From Streptomyces venezuelae (GTDB lineage Bacteria > Actinomycetota > Actinomycetes > Streptomycetales > Streptomycetaceae): DNA of 64,000 bases. The position numbers and the translations under genes are program-made. The stretch is taken from assembly GCF_008642335.1 (NCBI RefSeq), contig NZ_CP029191.1, positions 2,480,001-2,544,000 on the forward strand. The letters run 5' to 3'. This document shows, piece after piece, positions 18,251-26,463 of this stretch. Below the pieces are notes generated by a model. The model was not told the DNA's origin and did not search any database. It worked only from the letters and a program-made list of their open reading frames with translations. Position 1 is the stretch's first letter; each line of letters begins with the position of its first letter.

Positions 18251-19459
18251 TCAGGTCACCGGCTCCGGCAGCGTCATGAGGTGGGGGCGGTGGCGGGCCG
18301 CCGCGGCGGTTGCCGTGGGGCCGCCCAGGGCGGCTACGCCGATGAGGCGGGGGCCCTGGTAGTAGGCGTACAGGAGGTCGCCTTCCGGGGCGGTCGGGTC
18401 GCCCTCCAGGAGTTCGCTGCGGTCCGCCAGCGCGGGCTGGCCGAACGACTGGAGGCGCAGGGTGTACTGGTCGCTCCAGAAGGAGGGAAGGGGTGCGCAG
18501 GGCGCGGGGTCGCGGGGCGTGCCGGTCAGAGTCGCCACCAGCGTGCGGGCCGCGTGGCGGGCCGTGTCGCCGGGGACCGACCAGTGTTCCACCCGGCGCG
18601 GCACGGGGCCGTAGCGCGGGTTCGGGAAGCGGGCCACGTCGCCGACCGCCACCGCGTGCGGGATGCCGCCGATGCGCAGATGGGCGTCGCAGAGGATGCC
18701 GTCGGTCAGGTCGAGGCCCGGCGTCGCCGCCAGCCACTCCGTGTTGGGGAGCGAGCCGATCGCTTCGACCAGCAGGTCCGCCCGTAATTCCGTGCCGTCG
18801 TCCAGGACGCAGCCCTCTGGGGTGAGTTCCGTCGCCAGGCGGCCCATGTGGAAACGTACTCCCCTCGCCTCGTGGCGGCGCCGCAGCGCCCGCGCCAGAT
18901 GCGGACCGAGCGCCAGCACCATCGGTTCCGTCTCCGGCGCCACGACGGTCACCACGCACCCCGCCGTGCGCGCGGTGGCCGCCACCTCGCAGCCGATGAA
19001 ACCCGATCCGATCACTAACACCCGGGCGCCCGCCGCCAGTCCGGCGGCCAGGGCCGCCGAGTCCTCCAGCGTGCGGACGACGTGCCGGGGCGGGCCCCCG
19101 GGCATCGGGAGTCTGCGTGGCCGCACCCCCGTCGCGGCCACCAGACCCTCGTACATGTGGACCGATCCGTCGGTCAGTGTGAGTGTGTGCGTCATGAGGT
19201 CCGCGGCTGATACCGCCGCTCCCAGTCGCCACTCGACGTCCTCGACGCTCGGACGCCTGCGCAGTTCCGTGCCCGCCGCGAGCGCGTGGCCCGCGAGAAC
19301 CGCCTTGGACAGCGGCGGGCGGTTGTAAGGGAGGTGGGGCTCGTCGCCGAAGAGGGTGATCGGGCCGTGCCAGCCCGCGGCACGGAGTTGTTCCGCCGCG
19401 CGCAGGCCGCCGAGCGACGCCCCGACGACGGCGATCCCGGTCCGCCCGGTCCGCTCCAT
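18251..19459 (-). CDS. NAD(P)/FAD-dependent ferredoxin reductase (two TTA codons)
   Basis: 402 residues. FAD motif VVGASLGGLRAAEQLR (about 11-26), PYNRPPLSK, NAD motif VLVIGSGFIGCEVA (about 148-161), and the second FAD motif AVGDVARFPNPRYG: the pattern of putidaredoxin-reductase-like flavoproteins. It starts 6 bp after the [3Fe-4S] ferredoxin gene, so the two should pass electrons from NAD(P)H to a P450, most likely the one at 29095. Leu148 (19016-19018) and Leu225 (18785-18787) are encoded by TTA, predicting dependence on the bldA tRNA. Confidence 0.93.
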   Translation of the reverse strand: MERTGRTGIAVVGASLGGLRAAEQLRAAGWHGPITLFGDEPHLPYNRPPLSKAVLAGHALAAGTELRRRPSVEDVEWRLGAAVSAADLMTHTLTLTDGSVHMYEGLVAATGVRPRRLPMPGGPPRHVVRTLEDSAALAAGLAAGARVLVIGSGFIGCEVAATARTAGCVVTVVAPETEPMVLALGPHLARALRRRHEARGVRFHMGRLATELTPEGCVLDDGTELRADLLVEAIGSLPNTEWLAATPGLDLTDGILCDAHLRIGGIPHAVAVGDVARFPNPRYGPVPRRVEHWSVPGDTARHAARTLVATLTGTPRDPAPCAPLPSFWSDQYTLRLQSFGQPALADRSELLEGDPTAPEGDLLYAYYQGPRLIGVAALGGPTATAAAARHRPHLMTLPEPVT

Positions 19460-19465
19460 GACGCC

Positions 19466-19654
19466 TCAGCCCTCGACCCGGATGGCCTGCAGCGGGCATA
19501 CGTCGGCCGCGTCCTCGGCGTCGGCGCGCAGCGCCGCGTCGGGCGAGTCCACGTACGCGAGGCGGCCCTCCTCGTCGAGCCGGAAGATGTCCGGCGCGGC
19601 GAAGACGCACTGCCCGTGATCCTGGCAGACGTCCAGGTCGACTATCACCCTCAT
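19466..19654 (-). CDS. [3Fe-4S] ferredoxin, P450 partner type
   Basis: 62 residues from the ATG at 19654. Three cysteines, Cys10, Cys16 and Cys53 (VCQDHGQCVFAAPD ... DVCPLQAI), with His13 at the fourth ligand position, as in the small ferredoxins that serve actinobacterial P450s. It lies between the FAH gene and its reductase on the same strand. It probably shuttles electrons to the P450 encoded at the other end of the cluster. Confidence 0.93.
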   Translation of the reverse strand: MRVIVDLDVCQDHGQCVFAAPDIFRLDEEGRLAYVDSPDAALRADAEDAADVCPLQAIRVEG

Positions 19655-19717
19655 GTAGCTGATCAACTCCCCTATGGTGTCGTCATTTTGATGCGGACGT
19701 GCGGACCTGCGGACCGC

Positions 19718-20593
19718 TCAGCGGCGGGGTGGTCTGATGCCTCGGAACTCCCAGTCGCCGCCCAGCGCCGTGGACAGGACCTCCTCGGACTCCGTGGGCT
19801 GGGCGCCGACATCGGGGCGGATCGCCGTCGGGCCGGCGACGATGTGGTTGGTGAGGCGTCCCAGGCCCTCCGCCTCGACCTCGACGATGTCGCCGGGATG
19901 GACCGGGCGGGAGCCCGCGGGTGTGCCGGAGAGCAGGACGTCGCCCGGTTCCAGAGTGATCGTGCGGGCGATGTCGGCGACGAGGTAGTGCATGTCCCAC
20001 TGCATTTCGTCGGTCGAACCGTCCTGTGCGAGTTCGCCGTTGACGTACGTACGGAGGTGTTTTCCGTGGAAGTCCCAGCCCGTGACCAGGCCCGGGCCGA
20101 GCGGGCAGAGCGTGTCGGAGCCCTTGACGCGGAGCATCGAGCCGGCGTCGGTGTCGCGGAAGTCGTGCAGGCCGTAGTCGTTGGCGACGGTGAAGCCCGC
20201 GATGTACGCGCCGGCCTCGTCCGGCGCCACGTTGCGGCAGGTGCGGCCGATGACGATGCCGATCTCGCCCTCGTAGTTGAGGTACTTGCAGCCTTCGGGG
20301 CGTACGACGGCGCCGCCGTGGCTGTTGAGGGCGGAGACCGGCTTGTGGAAGTAGGTGGGGGCCGGGGGGAGCGTGGCTCCGAACTCCTCCACTCGGCTGC
20401 GGTGGTTGAGGTGGACCGCGATCACCTTGGACGGGCGTACGGGCGGAAGGTGGTGGGCCTCCGACGCCTTGACGCGGCGGCCGTCCGCGGCGATCAGTTC
20501 GTCGCCCTCCCGCACGACCTGGACGGCGGACCCGTCGAGCAGGACACGGCGGTACTCGGTCGTGGTCGTCGTCCTCGATCCGCTCCCCCTCAT
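19718..20593 (-). CDS. Fumarylacetoacetate hydrolase family protein (HpaG-like isomerase/decarboxylase)
   Basis: 291 residues. FAH fold motifs: KVIAVHLNHRSRVEEFG, then KYLNYEGEIGIVIGR with the metal-binding Glu pair, FTVANDYGLHDFRD and GDVLLSGTPAGSRPV. In the homoprotocatechuate meta-cleavage pathway, FAH proteins perform decarboxylation and isomerisation after the dehydrogenase step. The start overlaps the dioxygenase stop (ATGA), so the genes are coupled. The exact reaction is inferred from context. Confidence 0.87.
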   Translation of the reverse strand: MRGSGSRTTTTTEYRRVLLDGSAVQVVREGDELIAADGRRVKASEAHHLPPVRPSKVIAVHLNHRSRVEEFGATLPPAPTYFHKPVSALNSHGGAVVRPEGCKYLNYEGEIGIVIGRTCRNVAPDEAGAYIAGFTVANDYGLHDFRDTDAGSMLRVKGSDTLCPLGPGLVTGWDFHGKHLRTYVNGELAQDGSTDEMQWDMHYLVADIARTITLEPGDVLLSGTPAGSRPVHPGDIVEVEAEGLGRLTNHIVAGPTAIRPDVGAQPTESEEVLSTALGGDWEFRGIRPPRR

Positions 20594-21531
20594 GCCGTCG
20601 CCTCCGCTTCAGGGGCCTCGCCGGTCCAGCCGGTGGCCGGGCGGTCGAACCACAGGTGCATCTGGCCCGTGCCGATGGAGTTCTCGTACGCGCTGTAGGC
20701 GCGGCCGGGGGCGGTGCAGCGTTCCTCGCCCAGGGCGCCGATCATCATGAGGTAGTGCCCGAACCGTGCTTCCGGCTTGTGGGTGAGGAACTCCGGCATG
20801 GTGCGCAGGACTTGCGCGTGGTCGCCGCGCTCCAGCCATGCGATCCGTGCGTGGTCGGCCGCGCGCGCCTCGGGTGTACGGATGTGGGCGGGGTCGCTCG
20901 ACTCGTGGGCGCGGAGTTCGCGCAGCGGCCAGAACGTGTGCGAGAGGGCGCCGGACGCGATGAGCAGGACCCTGCGTCCGGGGAGCGCTGCGACGCCGTC
21001 GGCGAGCGCCCGGCCGAGCCGCAGGTGGTCCTCGGCGTCACCGGTCTGGCAGACCCCGATCGAGACCCACTTCTTTGCGGGGAGGCCGTGGCCCAGGTAC
21101 GTCCACAGGTTGATGGTGGCGTAGTACACGGGCAGGAAGGGGTCGTCGATCGGGGTGATCCAGGTGCCGTGTTTCTCGGCGAACCGGGCGACGGAGTGGG
21201 CGAGTTCGGGGTCGCCCGGGTAGTCGTACGGCATGCGGCACATGCCGCGCGGCAGCTCTTCGGAAGTGAAGAGTCCGGCGCGGCGCGGGTGTGCGGAGAT
21301 GACGAACTCGACGGTGGTCGCCCAGTGCGAGTCGAGGACGACGACGGTGTCGTAGTCGAGCGTCTCGAACACGTCGGCGCGCAGTTTGCGCAGGCCGGGG
21401 ACGAGGCTGATCTCGCGGCCCTCGTTGAGCTCTTTGCGAGTGGGCTCGGGCAGCACGATGGTGGGGACGTGGGCGAGGAGGCCCGCTCCGACGATCTCGC
21501 CGCCGGCCGACGCGCGGGGAGTGTCACTCAT
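20590..21531 (-). CDS. hpaD: Class III extradiol dioxygenase, 3,4-dihydroxyphenylacetate 2,3-dioxygenase-like
   Basis: 313 residues of the LigB/HpaD type. Likely Fe(II) ligands His21 (LLAHVPTIVLPEP) and His69 (VLDSHWATTVEF). HpaD-like signposts: GLFTSEELPRGM, YDYPGDPELAHSVA, VLLIASGALSHTFW, MPEFLTHKPEARFGHYLMM, and SIGTGQMHLWFDRP at the end. The family cleaves homoprotocatechuate to 5-carboxymethyl-2-hydroxymuconate semialdehyde, which suits the dehydrogenase encoded just upstream (8-bp overlap). Exact substrate not proven. Confidence 0.88.
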   Translation of the reverse strand: MSDTPRASAGGEIVGAGLLAHVPTIVLPEPTRKELNEGREISLVPGLRKLRADVFETLDYDTVVVLDSHWATTVEFVISAHPRRAGLFTSEELPRGMCRMPYDYPGDPELAHSVARFAEKHGTWITPIDDPFLPVYYATINLWTYLGHGLPAKKWVSIGVCQTGDAEDHLRLGRALADGVAALPGRRVLLIASGALSHTFWPLRELRAHESSDPAHIRTPEARAADHARIAWLERGDHAQVLRTMPEFLTHKPEARFGHYLMMIGALGEERCTAPGRAYSAYENSIGTGQMHLWFDRPATGWTGEAPEAEATA

Positions 21532-23044
21532 GGTCCGACCACCCCTTCGGCGCCGTCACCGTGTTCTTCAGGTCGCAGTAGAAGTCGAAGGACCAGTCGC
21601 CGCCCTCGCGCCCGATGCCGGAGCGGCGTGAGCCGCCGAAGGGCGCGGAGAGGTCGCGTACGTAGAAGCAGTTGACCCAGACCGTGCCCGCGACGAGCCG
21701 CGCGCCGATCCGTGCGGCGCGCTCGCGGTTCCCGGCGACGAGGGTGGCGGCGAGCCCGAAACGGGTGCCGTTGGCGAGGCGGACCGCCTCGTCGTCGTCG
21801 CCGTCGGGGAAGGTCTGGAGGGTGAGGACGGGTCCGAAGACCTCTTCCTGGACGATCTCGGAGTCCTGGTCCACGTCGGTGAGGAGGGTGGGGAGGTAGT
21901 AGTTTCCGCCCGATGCGTCGGACAGCCCGGTGGCGGGGGCGCCGCCGATGAGGGCTGTGGCGCCCGCGGCCAGTGCACGGCGCACGAATCCGTCGACGCG
22001 TTCCACGTGCCGGGGGTGGATGCTGGGCCCGATGTCCGTGGCCTCGTCGCGCGGGTCCCCCTGGACCAGCTTGGCCACGCGGTCGAGGAAGCGTCCGAGG
22101 AAGGCGTCGCGCACGGACTCCTCGACGAGGATGCGGGTGGCGGCGAGGCAGATCTGGCCCGCGTTGTCGTACTGCTCCACGGCGAGGTCGGCGGCCAGGT
22201 CCAGGTCGGCGTCGGCGAGGACGAGCAGCGGCGACTTGCCGCCGAGCTCGAAGCTGCACGGGATCAGGTGTGCCGCGGCGGCCTCGGCGATGCGGTGGGC
22301 GGTGGGCACGGAGCCGGTGAAGCTGATGCGGCGCACGTCGGGGTGGGCGGTGAGGGGTGCGCCGGCCTCGTCGCCGTACCCCTGCACGACGTTGAACACC
22401 CCCGGCGGCAGCCCCGCCTCGTGCGTGATGTCCGCGAGGAGCGATGCGGTGAGCGGGGTCCATTCGGCGGGCTTCAGCACGACGGTGGAGCCCGCGGCGA
22501 GCGCCGGGGCGATCTTCCAGCTGGACAGCATCAGCGGGGCGTTCCACGGCGTGATGAGGACGGCGGGGCCCGTAGGGTCCCAGCTCACGTGGTTGGTGTG
22601 GCCGCGGGTGTCGAAGTCGGCGTGGGAGAGGGCGAGGAGGCGGTCGGCGAAGTAGCGGAAGTTGTGGGCGACGCGGGGCAGGACGCCGCGGCGGTGCGAG
22701 CGGAGGAGGGCGCCGTTGTCGGCGGTCTCGACGGCGGCGAGCTCTTCGGCGCGGGCTTCGACACCGTCGGCGACGGCGTGCAGCAGCGCGGCGCGTTCGG
22801 CCGGGGGCGTGGCGGCCCAGCCGGGGAAGGCGGCAGCGGCGGCGGCGACGGCGGCGCTGGCCTCGGTGGCGGTGCCGCGGGCGATCTCGGCGAGCGGGGC
22901 GCCGTCGATGGGTGAGTGGTCGGTGAAGGTGGCGGGGGAGGTGACTCGGGTGCCGGCTATCCAGTGACGGGTGTCCACGGGCACGGTGGCGATGGTCGCG
23001 GTGTGCGGCGGGGGCCCCGGGGGTGTGGGGGCGGGGGGAGCCAT
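21524..23044 (-). CDS. hpaE: Aldehyde dehydrogenase, 5-carboxymethyl-2-hydroxymuconate semialdehyde dehydrogenase-like
   Basis: 506 residues from the ATG at 23044 (GGAGG site). ALDH motifs: ITPWNAPLMLSSWKIAPALAAGSTVVLKPAEWTP, FTGSVPTAHRIAEAA, general-base Glu266 (FELGGKSPLLV), nucleophile Cys299 (NAGQICLAATRI), and PFGGSRRSGIGREGG. First gene of the minus-strand operon ALDH-dioxygenase-FAH-ferredoxin-reductase. The HpaE assignment rests on the adjacent dioxygenase. The promoter carries CGTTTGAACCCAAACAA, a proposed MarR site. Confidence 0.88.
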   Translation of the reverse strand: MAPPAPTPPGPPPHTATIATVPVDTRHWIAGTRVTSPATFTDHSPIDGAPLAEIARGTATEASAAVAAAAAAFPGWAATPPAERAALLHAVADGVEARAEELAAVETADNGALLRSHRRGVLPRVAHNFRYFADRLLALSHADFDTRGHTNHVSWDPTGPAVLITPWNAPLMLSSWKIAPALAAGSTVVLKPAEWTPLTASLLADITHEAGLPPGVFNVVQGYGDEAGAPLTAHPDVRRISFTGSVPTAHRIAEAAAAHLIPCSFELGGKSPLLVLADADLDLAADLAVEQYDNAGQICLAATRILVEESVRDAFLGRFLDRVAKLVQGDPRDEATDIGPSIHPRHVERVDGFVRRALAAGATALIGGAPATGLSDASGGNYYLPTLLTDVDQDSEIVQEEVFGPVLTLQTFPDGDDDEAVRLANGTRFGLAATLVAGNRERAARIGARLVAGTVWVNCFYVRDLSAPFGGSRRSGIGREGGDWSFDFYCDLKNTVTAPKGWSDHE

Positions 23045-23066
23045 CTCTACCTCCGATCCTCCAGTT

Positions 23067-23083
23067 CGTTTGAACCCAAACAA
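23067..23083. promoter_or_regulatory. MarR operator O1 (ALDH operon promoter)
   Basis: CGTTTGAACCCAAACAA, with inverted GTTTG/CAAAC, matches 14 of 17 positions of sites O2 and O5. It lies 23 bp before the aldehyde dehydrogenase start. Confidence 0.6.
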
Positions 23084-23140
23084 CATTAGGGAGGGCCCGG
23101 GGTGGGGTCAACCCCTCGTGGGCGGTGCGGTGTTGAGATA

Positions 23141-23157
23141 TTGTTTGACCTCAAACG
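23141..23157. promoter_or_regulatory. MarR operator O2 (before the PuuD-like gene)
   Basis: TTGTTTGACCTCAAACG has perfect GTTTGA/TCAAAC arms. Its reverse complement is identical over 17 bp to O5 before the glutamine-synthetase-like gene. It lies 29 bp before the ATG at 23186. Confidence 0.7.
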
Positions 23158-23185
23158 ATAGGCCTGCTTCCGGAAGTCAGCTGCC

Positions 23186-23986
23186 ATGCCGATGCCCCGG
23201 CCCGCGCACGTCCGCCCCCTCATCGCCCTCCCCCAGCGGTACGCCGCCACGACCTCCGCTCTGCGCTACGCCGCCGTCGTCACGGCACGCGCCCTCGCCG
23301 ACGCGGTGTTCCGCGCGGGCGGCGAGCCGTTCATGATGCATCCCGGCCCGCCGGACGAGGCGGCCGAACGGCTCGCGCGCTGCGCCGGGCTGCTGCTCCC
23401 GGGCGGCGGGGACGTCGCACCGTGGCGGTACGCGGCCGAAGCTGATGCGGAGACCGGGGGCGGGGCCGGGTCCGGGGGCGGGGGCGGGGTGCACTCCTCC
23501 GTGTACGACGTCGACGACGCACAGGACGAGTTCGACCTCGCGCTCGCCCGCTGCGCACTGTCGCGCGGACTTCCGACGCTGGCGGTCTGCCGGGGCATGC
23601 AGGTGGTCAACGTCGCGCTCGGCGGCACGCTCCGGCAGGACATGGGCGGCCCGACGACGGAGCACCGACACAAGGTGCACGGGGTGCGGGTGGCGGCGGG
23701 GTCGGTGGTGGCGGGGGCGCTGGGTGCCACGCGGGCGGACGTGTCCTGCTACCACCACCAGTGCGTGGAACTCCCGGGCCGGGGACTCACCCCCTCCGCA
23801 TGGGCGTCCGACGGAACGATCGAGGCCCTCGAACTGCGGGGCGCCAGGGGGTGGTTCGCGGCCGTGCAGTGGCACCCGGAGGACACGGCGGCGACGGACG
23901 CGGGGCAGCAGGGGTTGTTCGGGGGGCTGGTCGGGGCGGCGGGGGTTTGGGGGGAGCGGGGTGCGCGGGGGGCGCGGGTCGGTTGA
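23186..23986 (+). CDS. Gamma-glutamyl-gamma-aminobutyrate hydrolase family protein (PuuD-like, class I amidotransferase fold)
   Basis: 266 residues. Nucleophile elbow AVCRGMQVVNVALGG with Cys135, and the His-Glu pair in VQWHPED (His230, Glu232). LLLPGGGDVAPWRY is typical of peptidase C26/PuuD. A Gly/Ala-rich insert (about residues 85-103) follows. PuuD-type enzymes hydrolyse gamma-glutamyl amides made by a glutamine-synthetase-like ligase, and such a ligase is encoded at 27586 with the same operator. The last part of the gene is unusually rich in G-runs. Confidence 0.87.
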   Translation: MPMPRPAHVRPLIALPQRYAATTSALRYAAVVTARALADAVFRAGGEPFMMHPGPPDEAAERLARCAGLLLPGGGDVAPWRYAAEADAETGGGAGSGGGGGVHSSVYDVDDAQDEFDLALARCALSRGLPTLAVCRGMQVVNVALGGTLRQDMGGPTTEHRHKVHGVRVAAGSVVAGALGATRADVSCYHHQCVELPGRGLTPSAWASDGTIEALELRGARGWFAAVQWHPEDTAATDAGQQGLFGGLVGAAGVWGERGARGARVG

Positions 23987-24024
23987 GGGGGTGGGGGGCG
24001 CGGTCTGGGCTGCGTCGCGCGCGC

Positions 24025-24055
24025 GGCGGGGGCGGCGGGGGCGGCGGGGGCGGCG
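24025..24055 (+). repeat. G-rich tandem repeat between convergent genes
   Basis: Three copies of GGCGGGGGC followed by GGCG. This lies in a 252-bp non-coding gap (23987-24238) between the PuuD-like and MarR genes and could form a G-quadruplex on the plus strand. The gap also holds two similar GCTGACGGGTGGCG-type segments (near 24072 and 24138). Confidence 0.6.
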
Positions 24056-24238
24056 AGACGACAGCGCGTCGACTGACGGGTGGCGGCGGTCTGGACTGCC
24101 GCGGTTTTGTGTTTTCTTGGGGGGCGCGCGCGGGGCGGCTGACGGGTGGCGACGGTTTGCGGCCGCCACCGGGGGCGGAACGCGCGGGTCAGTTGGCCGG
24201 GGGGGGCGGCAGTCCGGGCCGGCGTAGGGGCGTGGCTG

Positions 24239-24817
24239 TCAGGCGGCTGGTCTGGGTTTGCGGCCGCTTCGGCGGGGGGTCGGGGGCGCGCCGTTCAGGA
24301 GGGTTTGCCTGCGGTCGTCGCCCTTTTCCTCCGTCCGTACGACGATCTTGCGGAGGAGGTCCGCGAGCGTCTCGCACTCCTCGTCCGTCAGCCCCTCCGT
24401 GACGAACGCCTCCTCCGCGTTGAAGGCGGGGAAGACCTCACCCATCAGGCGCTCGCCCTCGTCCGTGAGGCTGAGCAGGACGAGCCTGCCGTCCTCGGGG
24501 TGCCCGCGGCGTTCGAGCAGGCCCCGGCCCATGAGCGTGCGGGCCACGCCCGTCAGCGTGCCCTTGGAGATGCCGGCCTCCTCGGCGACGTACCGCGTCT
24601 CCATCTCGCCCCAGATCCAGACCACATAGAGCACGACGAACGACGTCCACGTCAGTTCCGCGCCGCGCAGCACGGAGTTCTCGAAGTGCTGCCGGACCGC
24701 CGCGGCCGCCCGGTAGATGTTCGAGACCGCGGCCATCTGCTCGTACGCGACGGGGGTGCCGCCGAGCTTGGCCCTGACCGCCTTCTCGGTCTCGTGGATG
24801 GTGCGATCGCCCGTCAC
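24239..24817 (-). CDS. MarR family transcriptional regulator of the catabolic cluster
   Basis: 192 residues from the GTG at 24817, preceded by AGGAGG with 8-bp spacing. The wHTH is visible as LTWTSFVVLYVVWIWGEMETRYVAEEAGISKGTLTGVARTLMGRGLLERRGHPEDGR, with the DGR wing. The C-terminal tail (PPTPRRSGRKPRPAA) is basic and disordered. It is encoded centrally in the cluster and divergent from the APC permease. Inference: it binds the GTTTGA-NN-TCAAAC sites and is released by a pathway metabolite. Confidence 0.9.
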   Translation of the reverse strand: MTGDRTIHETEKAVRAKLGGTPVAYEQMAAVSNIYRAAAAVRQHFENSVLRGAELTWTSFVVLYVVWIWGEMETRYVAEEAGISKGTLTGVARTLMGRGLLERRGHPEDGRLVLLSLTDEGERLMGEVFPAFNAEEAFVTEGLTDEECETLADLLRKIVVRTEEKGDDRRQTLLNGAPPTPRRSGRKPRPAA

Positions 24818-24889
24818 GTCCGTGCCCTCCTCTTGCCGTACTTCTTGCCGTGGTGCATACGCCTCCGTACCATCGGCGCCACTCGAATT

Positions 24890-24907
24890 TCGTACGGGCT
24901 CAAACGA
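24890..24907. promoter_or_regulatory. MarR operator O3 (MarR/permease divergent promoter)
   Basis: TCGTACGGGCTCAAACGA is the exact reverse complement of the 18-bp site O4 before the decarboxylase-family gene. One half (TCAAAC) matches the consensus of O1, O2 and O5. The other half (GTACGG) is altered in the same way in both copies. Confidence 0.65.
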
Positions 24908-24952
24908 TAACGCGTCCCGAGTAAACGCGCCCTCCTCCCCCCGGAGTTCGGC

Positions 24953-26401
24953 ATGGCCGCCCTCGACTCCCCCACCACGCCCGTCTCCACCACCGTCCCC
25001 GAACGCCGCATCGGCGTCGCGGGCATCGTCTTCGTCGTGATCGCCGCGTCCGCGCCGCTCACCGTGGCCGCCGGAGGTGTCCCGCAGTCCCTCGGCATCA
25101 CCGGCATCCTCGGGATACCACTTCTCTACCTCCTCGTGGCCGTCGTACTCGCGCTCTTCAGCTCCGGGTACGCGGCCATGAGCCGCCACATCACGGGCGC
25201 CGGTGCGTTCTACGCGTACACCGCGCGCGGCCTCGGCCGCATACCGGGAGTCGGCGCGGCCTTCGTCGCGCTGCTCTCGTACAACGCCATGCAGATCGGC
25301 ATCGCCGGCCTCTTCGGCGCCACCACCGCCGAGTTCATCGACGCCCGGACGGGGGTGGAGATTCGCTGGTGGGTTCTCGTACTCGCGTGTACGGCGGTCG
25401 TCGGGGCGCTCGGCTACCGCCGTGTCGACGTGGGTGTGCGCGTCCTCGCCGTCCTGCTCGTCCTGGAGTTCGGCGCGGTGCTCGTCTTCGACATCGGCCA
25501 GTTCGCCCACGCCCCCGAAGGCGTCTCGACCGCGCCGCTCACCTGGGGCGCCGCCACGGACGGCGCGCTCGGTGTCGCGCTGTGCTGCGTGTTCGCGGCG
25601 TACATGGGCTTCGAGTCCGGCGCGCTGTACAGCGAGGAGTGCCGGGATCCGCGCCGGACCGTGGCGCGCGCCACGTACATCGCCGTCGGGCTCATCGGCG
25701 TCTTCTACGCCGCCACGGCCTGGGCGATGGTGACGGGCGCGGGGACGGGGCGGGCGACGCGGGTCGCGGCCGAGCAGGGGCCGGGGATGATGTTCTCGCT
25801 CAGCGACGCGAGCCTGGGTGCGGCGTTCTCGGACTTCGCCCAGTTCTTCCTGATCACCAGCCTGCTCGCGGCGCTGCTCTCCTTCCACAACGCGGTCGCG
25901 CGGTACGTGCGTTCGCTCGGGCGGGAAGGTGTGCTGCCCCGCGGGCTCGGGGTCCTGCACCGGCGGCACGCCTCGCCGCACCGGGGTTCGTTGCTGCAGA
26001 CCGGGGTCACCGCCGTCGTCATCGGCGTCTTCGCCCTGGCCGGGCGTGACCCCGTCGCCGACGTCTTCACCTGGCTCACCAACCTCGGCGCGCTCGGCGT
26101 GATCCTGCTCCTGTTCGCCACGTCGGTGTCGGTCGTCGCGTACTTCGCGCGCCGGCCCGAGCTGGGCGAACCCCTCTGGCACCGGCTGATCGCGCCCGTC
26201 CTCTCGGGCGCCGCCCTCGCCGTCATCTTCTGGCTCGCCCTCACCAACTTCAGCGTCCAGCTGGGGGTTTCACCGGGCAATCCGCTGCGGTGGGTCCTGC
26301 CGGGGCTCATCCTGGTCGCGGCGGGGGCGGGGGTCGGGTGGGGGGTTTGGCTACGGGTGGGGCGGCCGGGGGTTTATGCGGGGGTGGGGGGCAGCAGTTG
26401 A
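24953..26401 (+). CDS. APC family amino acid/amine permease
   Basis: 482 residues with about twelve membrane segments. The start is VAGIVFVVIAASAPLTVAAGGVPQ, then AMSRHITGAGAFYAYTARGLGR, FAAYMGFESGALYSEECRDPRRTVARATY and LLAALLSFHNAVARYVRSLGREGVLP, all typical of APC transporters for amino acids or amines. Its location beside the MarR gene, with operator O3 between, suggests it imports the substrate of the cluster. Confidence 0.9.
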   Translation: MAALDSPTTPVSTTVPERRIGVAGIVFVVIAASAPLTVAAGGVPQSLGITGILGIPLLYLLVAVVLALFSSGYAAMSRHITGAGAFYAYTARGLGRIPGVGAAFVALLSYNAMQIGIAGLFGATTAEFIDARTGVEIRWWVLVLACTAVVGALGYRRVDVGVRVLAVLLVLEFGAVLVFDIGQFAHAPEGVSTAPLTWGAATDGALGVALCCVFAAYMGFESGALYSEECRDPRRTVARATYIAVGLIGVFYAATAWAMVTGAGTGRATRVAAEQGPGMMFSLSDASLGAAFSDFAQFFLITSLLAALLSFHNAVARYVRSLGREGVLPRGLGVLHRRHASPHRGSLLQTGVTAVVIGVFALAGRDPVADVFTWLTNLGALGVILLLFATSVSVVAYFARRPELGEPLWHRLIAPVLSGAALAVIFWLALTNFSVQLGVSPGNPLRWVLPGLILVAAGAGVGWGVWLRVGRPGVYAGVGGSS

Positions 26402-26410
26402 TCGGGTCCC

Positions 26411-26442
26411 GGGGGGAGGGGCAGGGGACAGGGGACAGGGGG
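26411..26442 (+). repeat. G-quadruplex-prone tract between convergent genes
   Basis: Five G-runs of 4-6 bases separated by 1-3 nt (GGGGGG-A-GGGG-CA-GGGG-ACA-GGGG-ACA-GGGGG). It lies between the APC permease and the decarboxylase-family gene and may act as a transcription-stopping structure. Confidence 0.6.
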
Positions 26443-26463
26443 CAAGTTACGGCAACGTTGGGG

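Noticed and set aside
18251..23044. Complete homoprotocatechuate degradation pathway
   Set aside because: Only dioxygenase, dehydrogenase and one FAH protein are present. CHM isomerase, hydratase and aldolase genes are missing, so the classical full pathway is not encoded here.
24818..26182. Upstream extension of the MarR frame through the permease gene
   Set aside because: The extension is antisense to a clear 12-helix permease. The GTG at 24817 has a well-spaced AGGAGG site.
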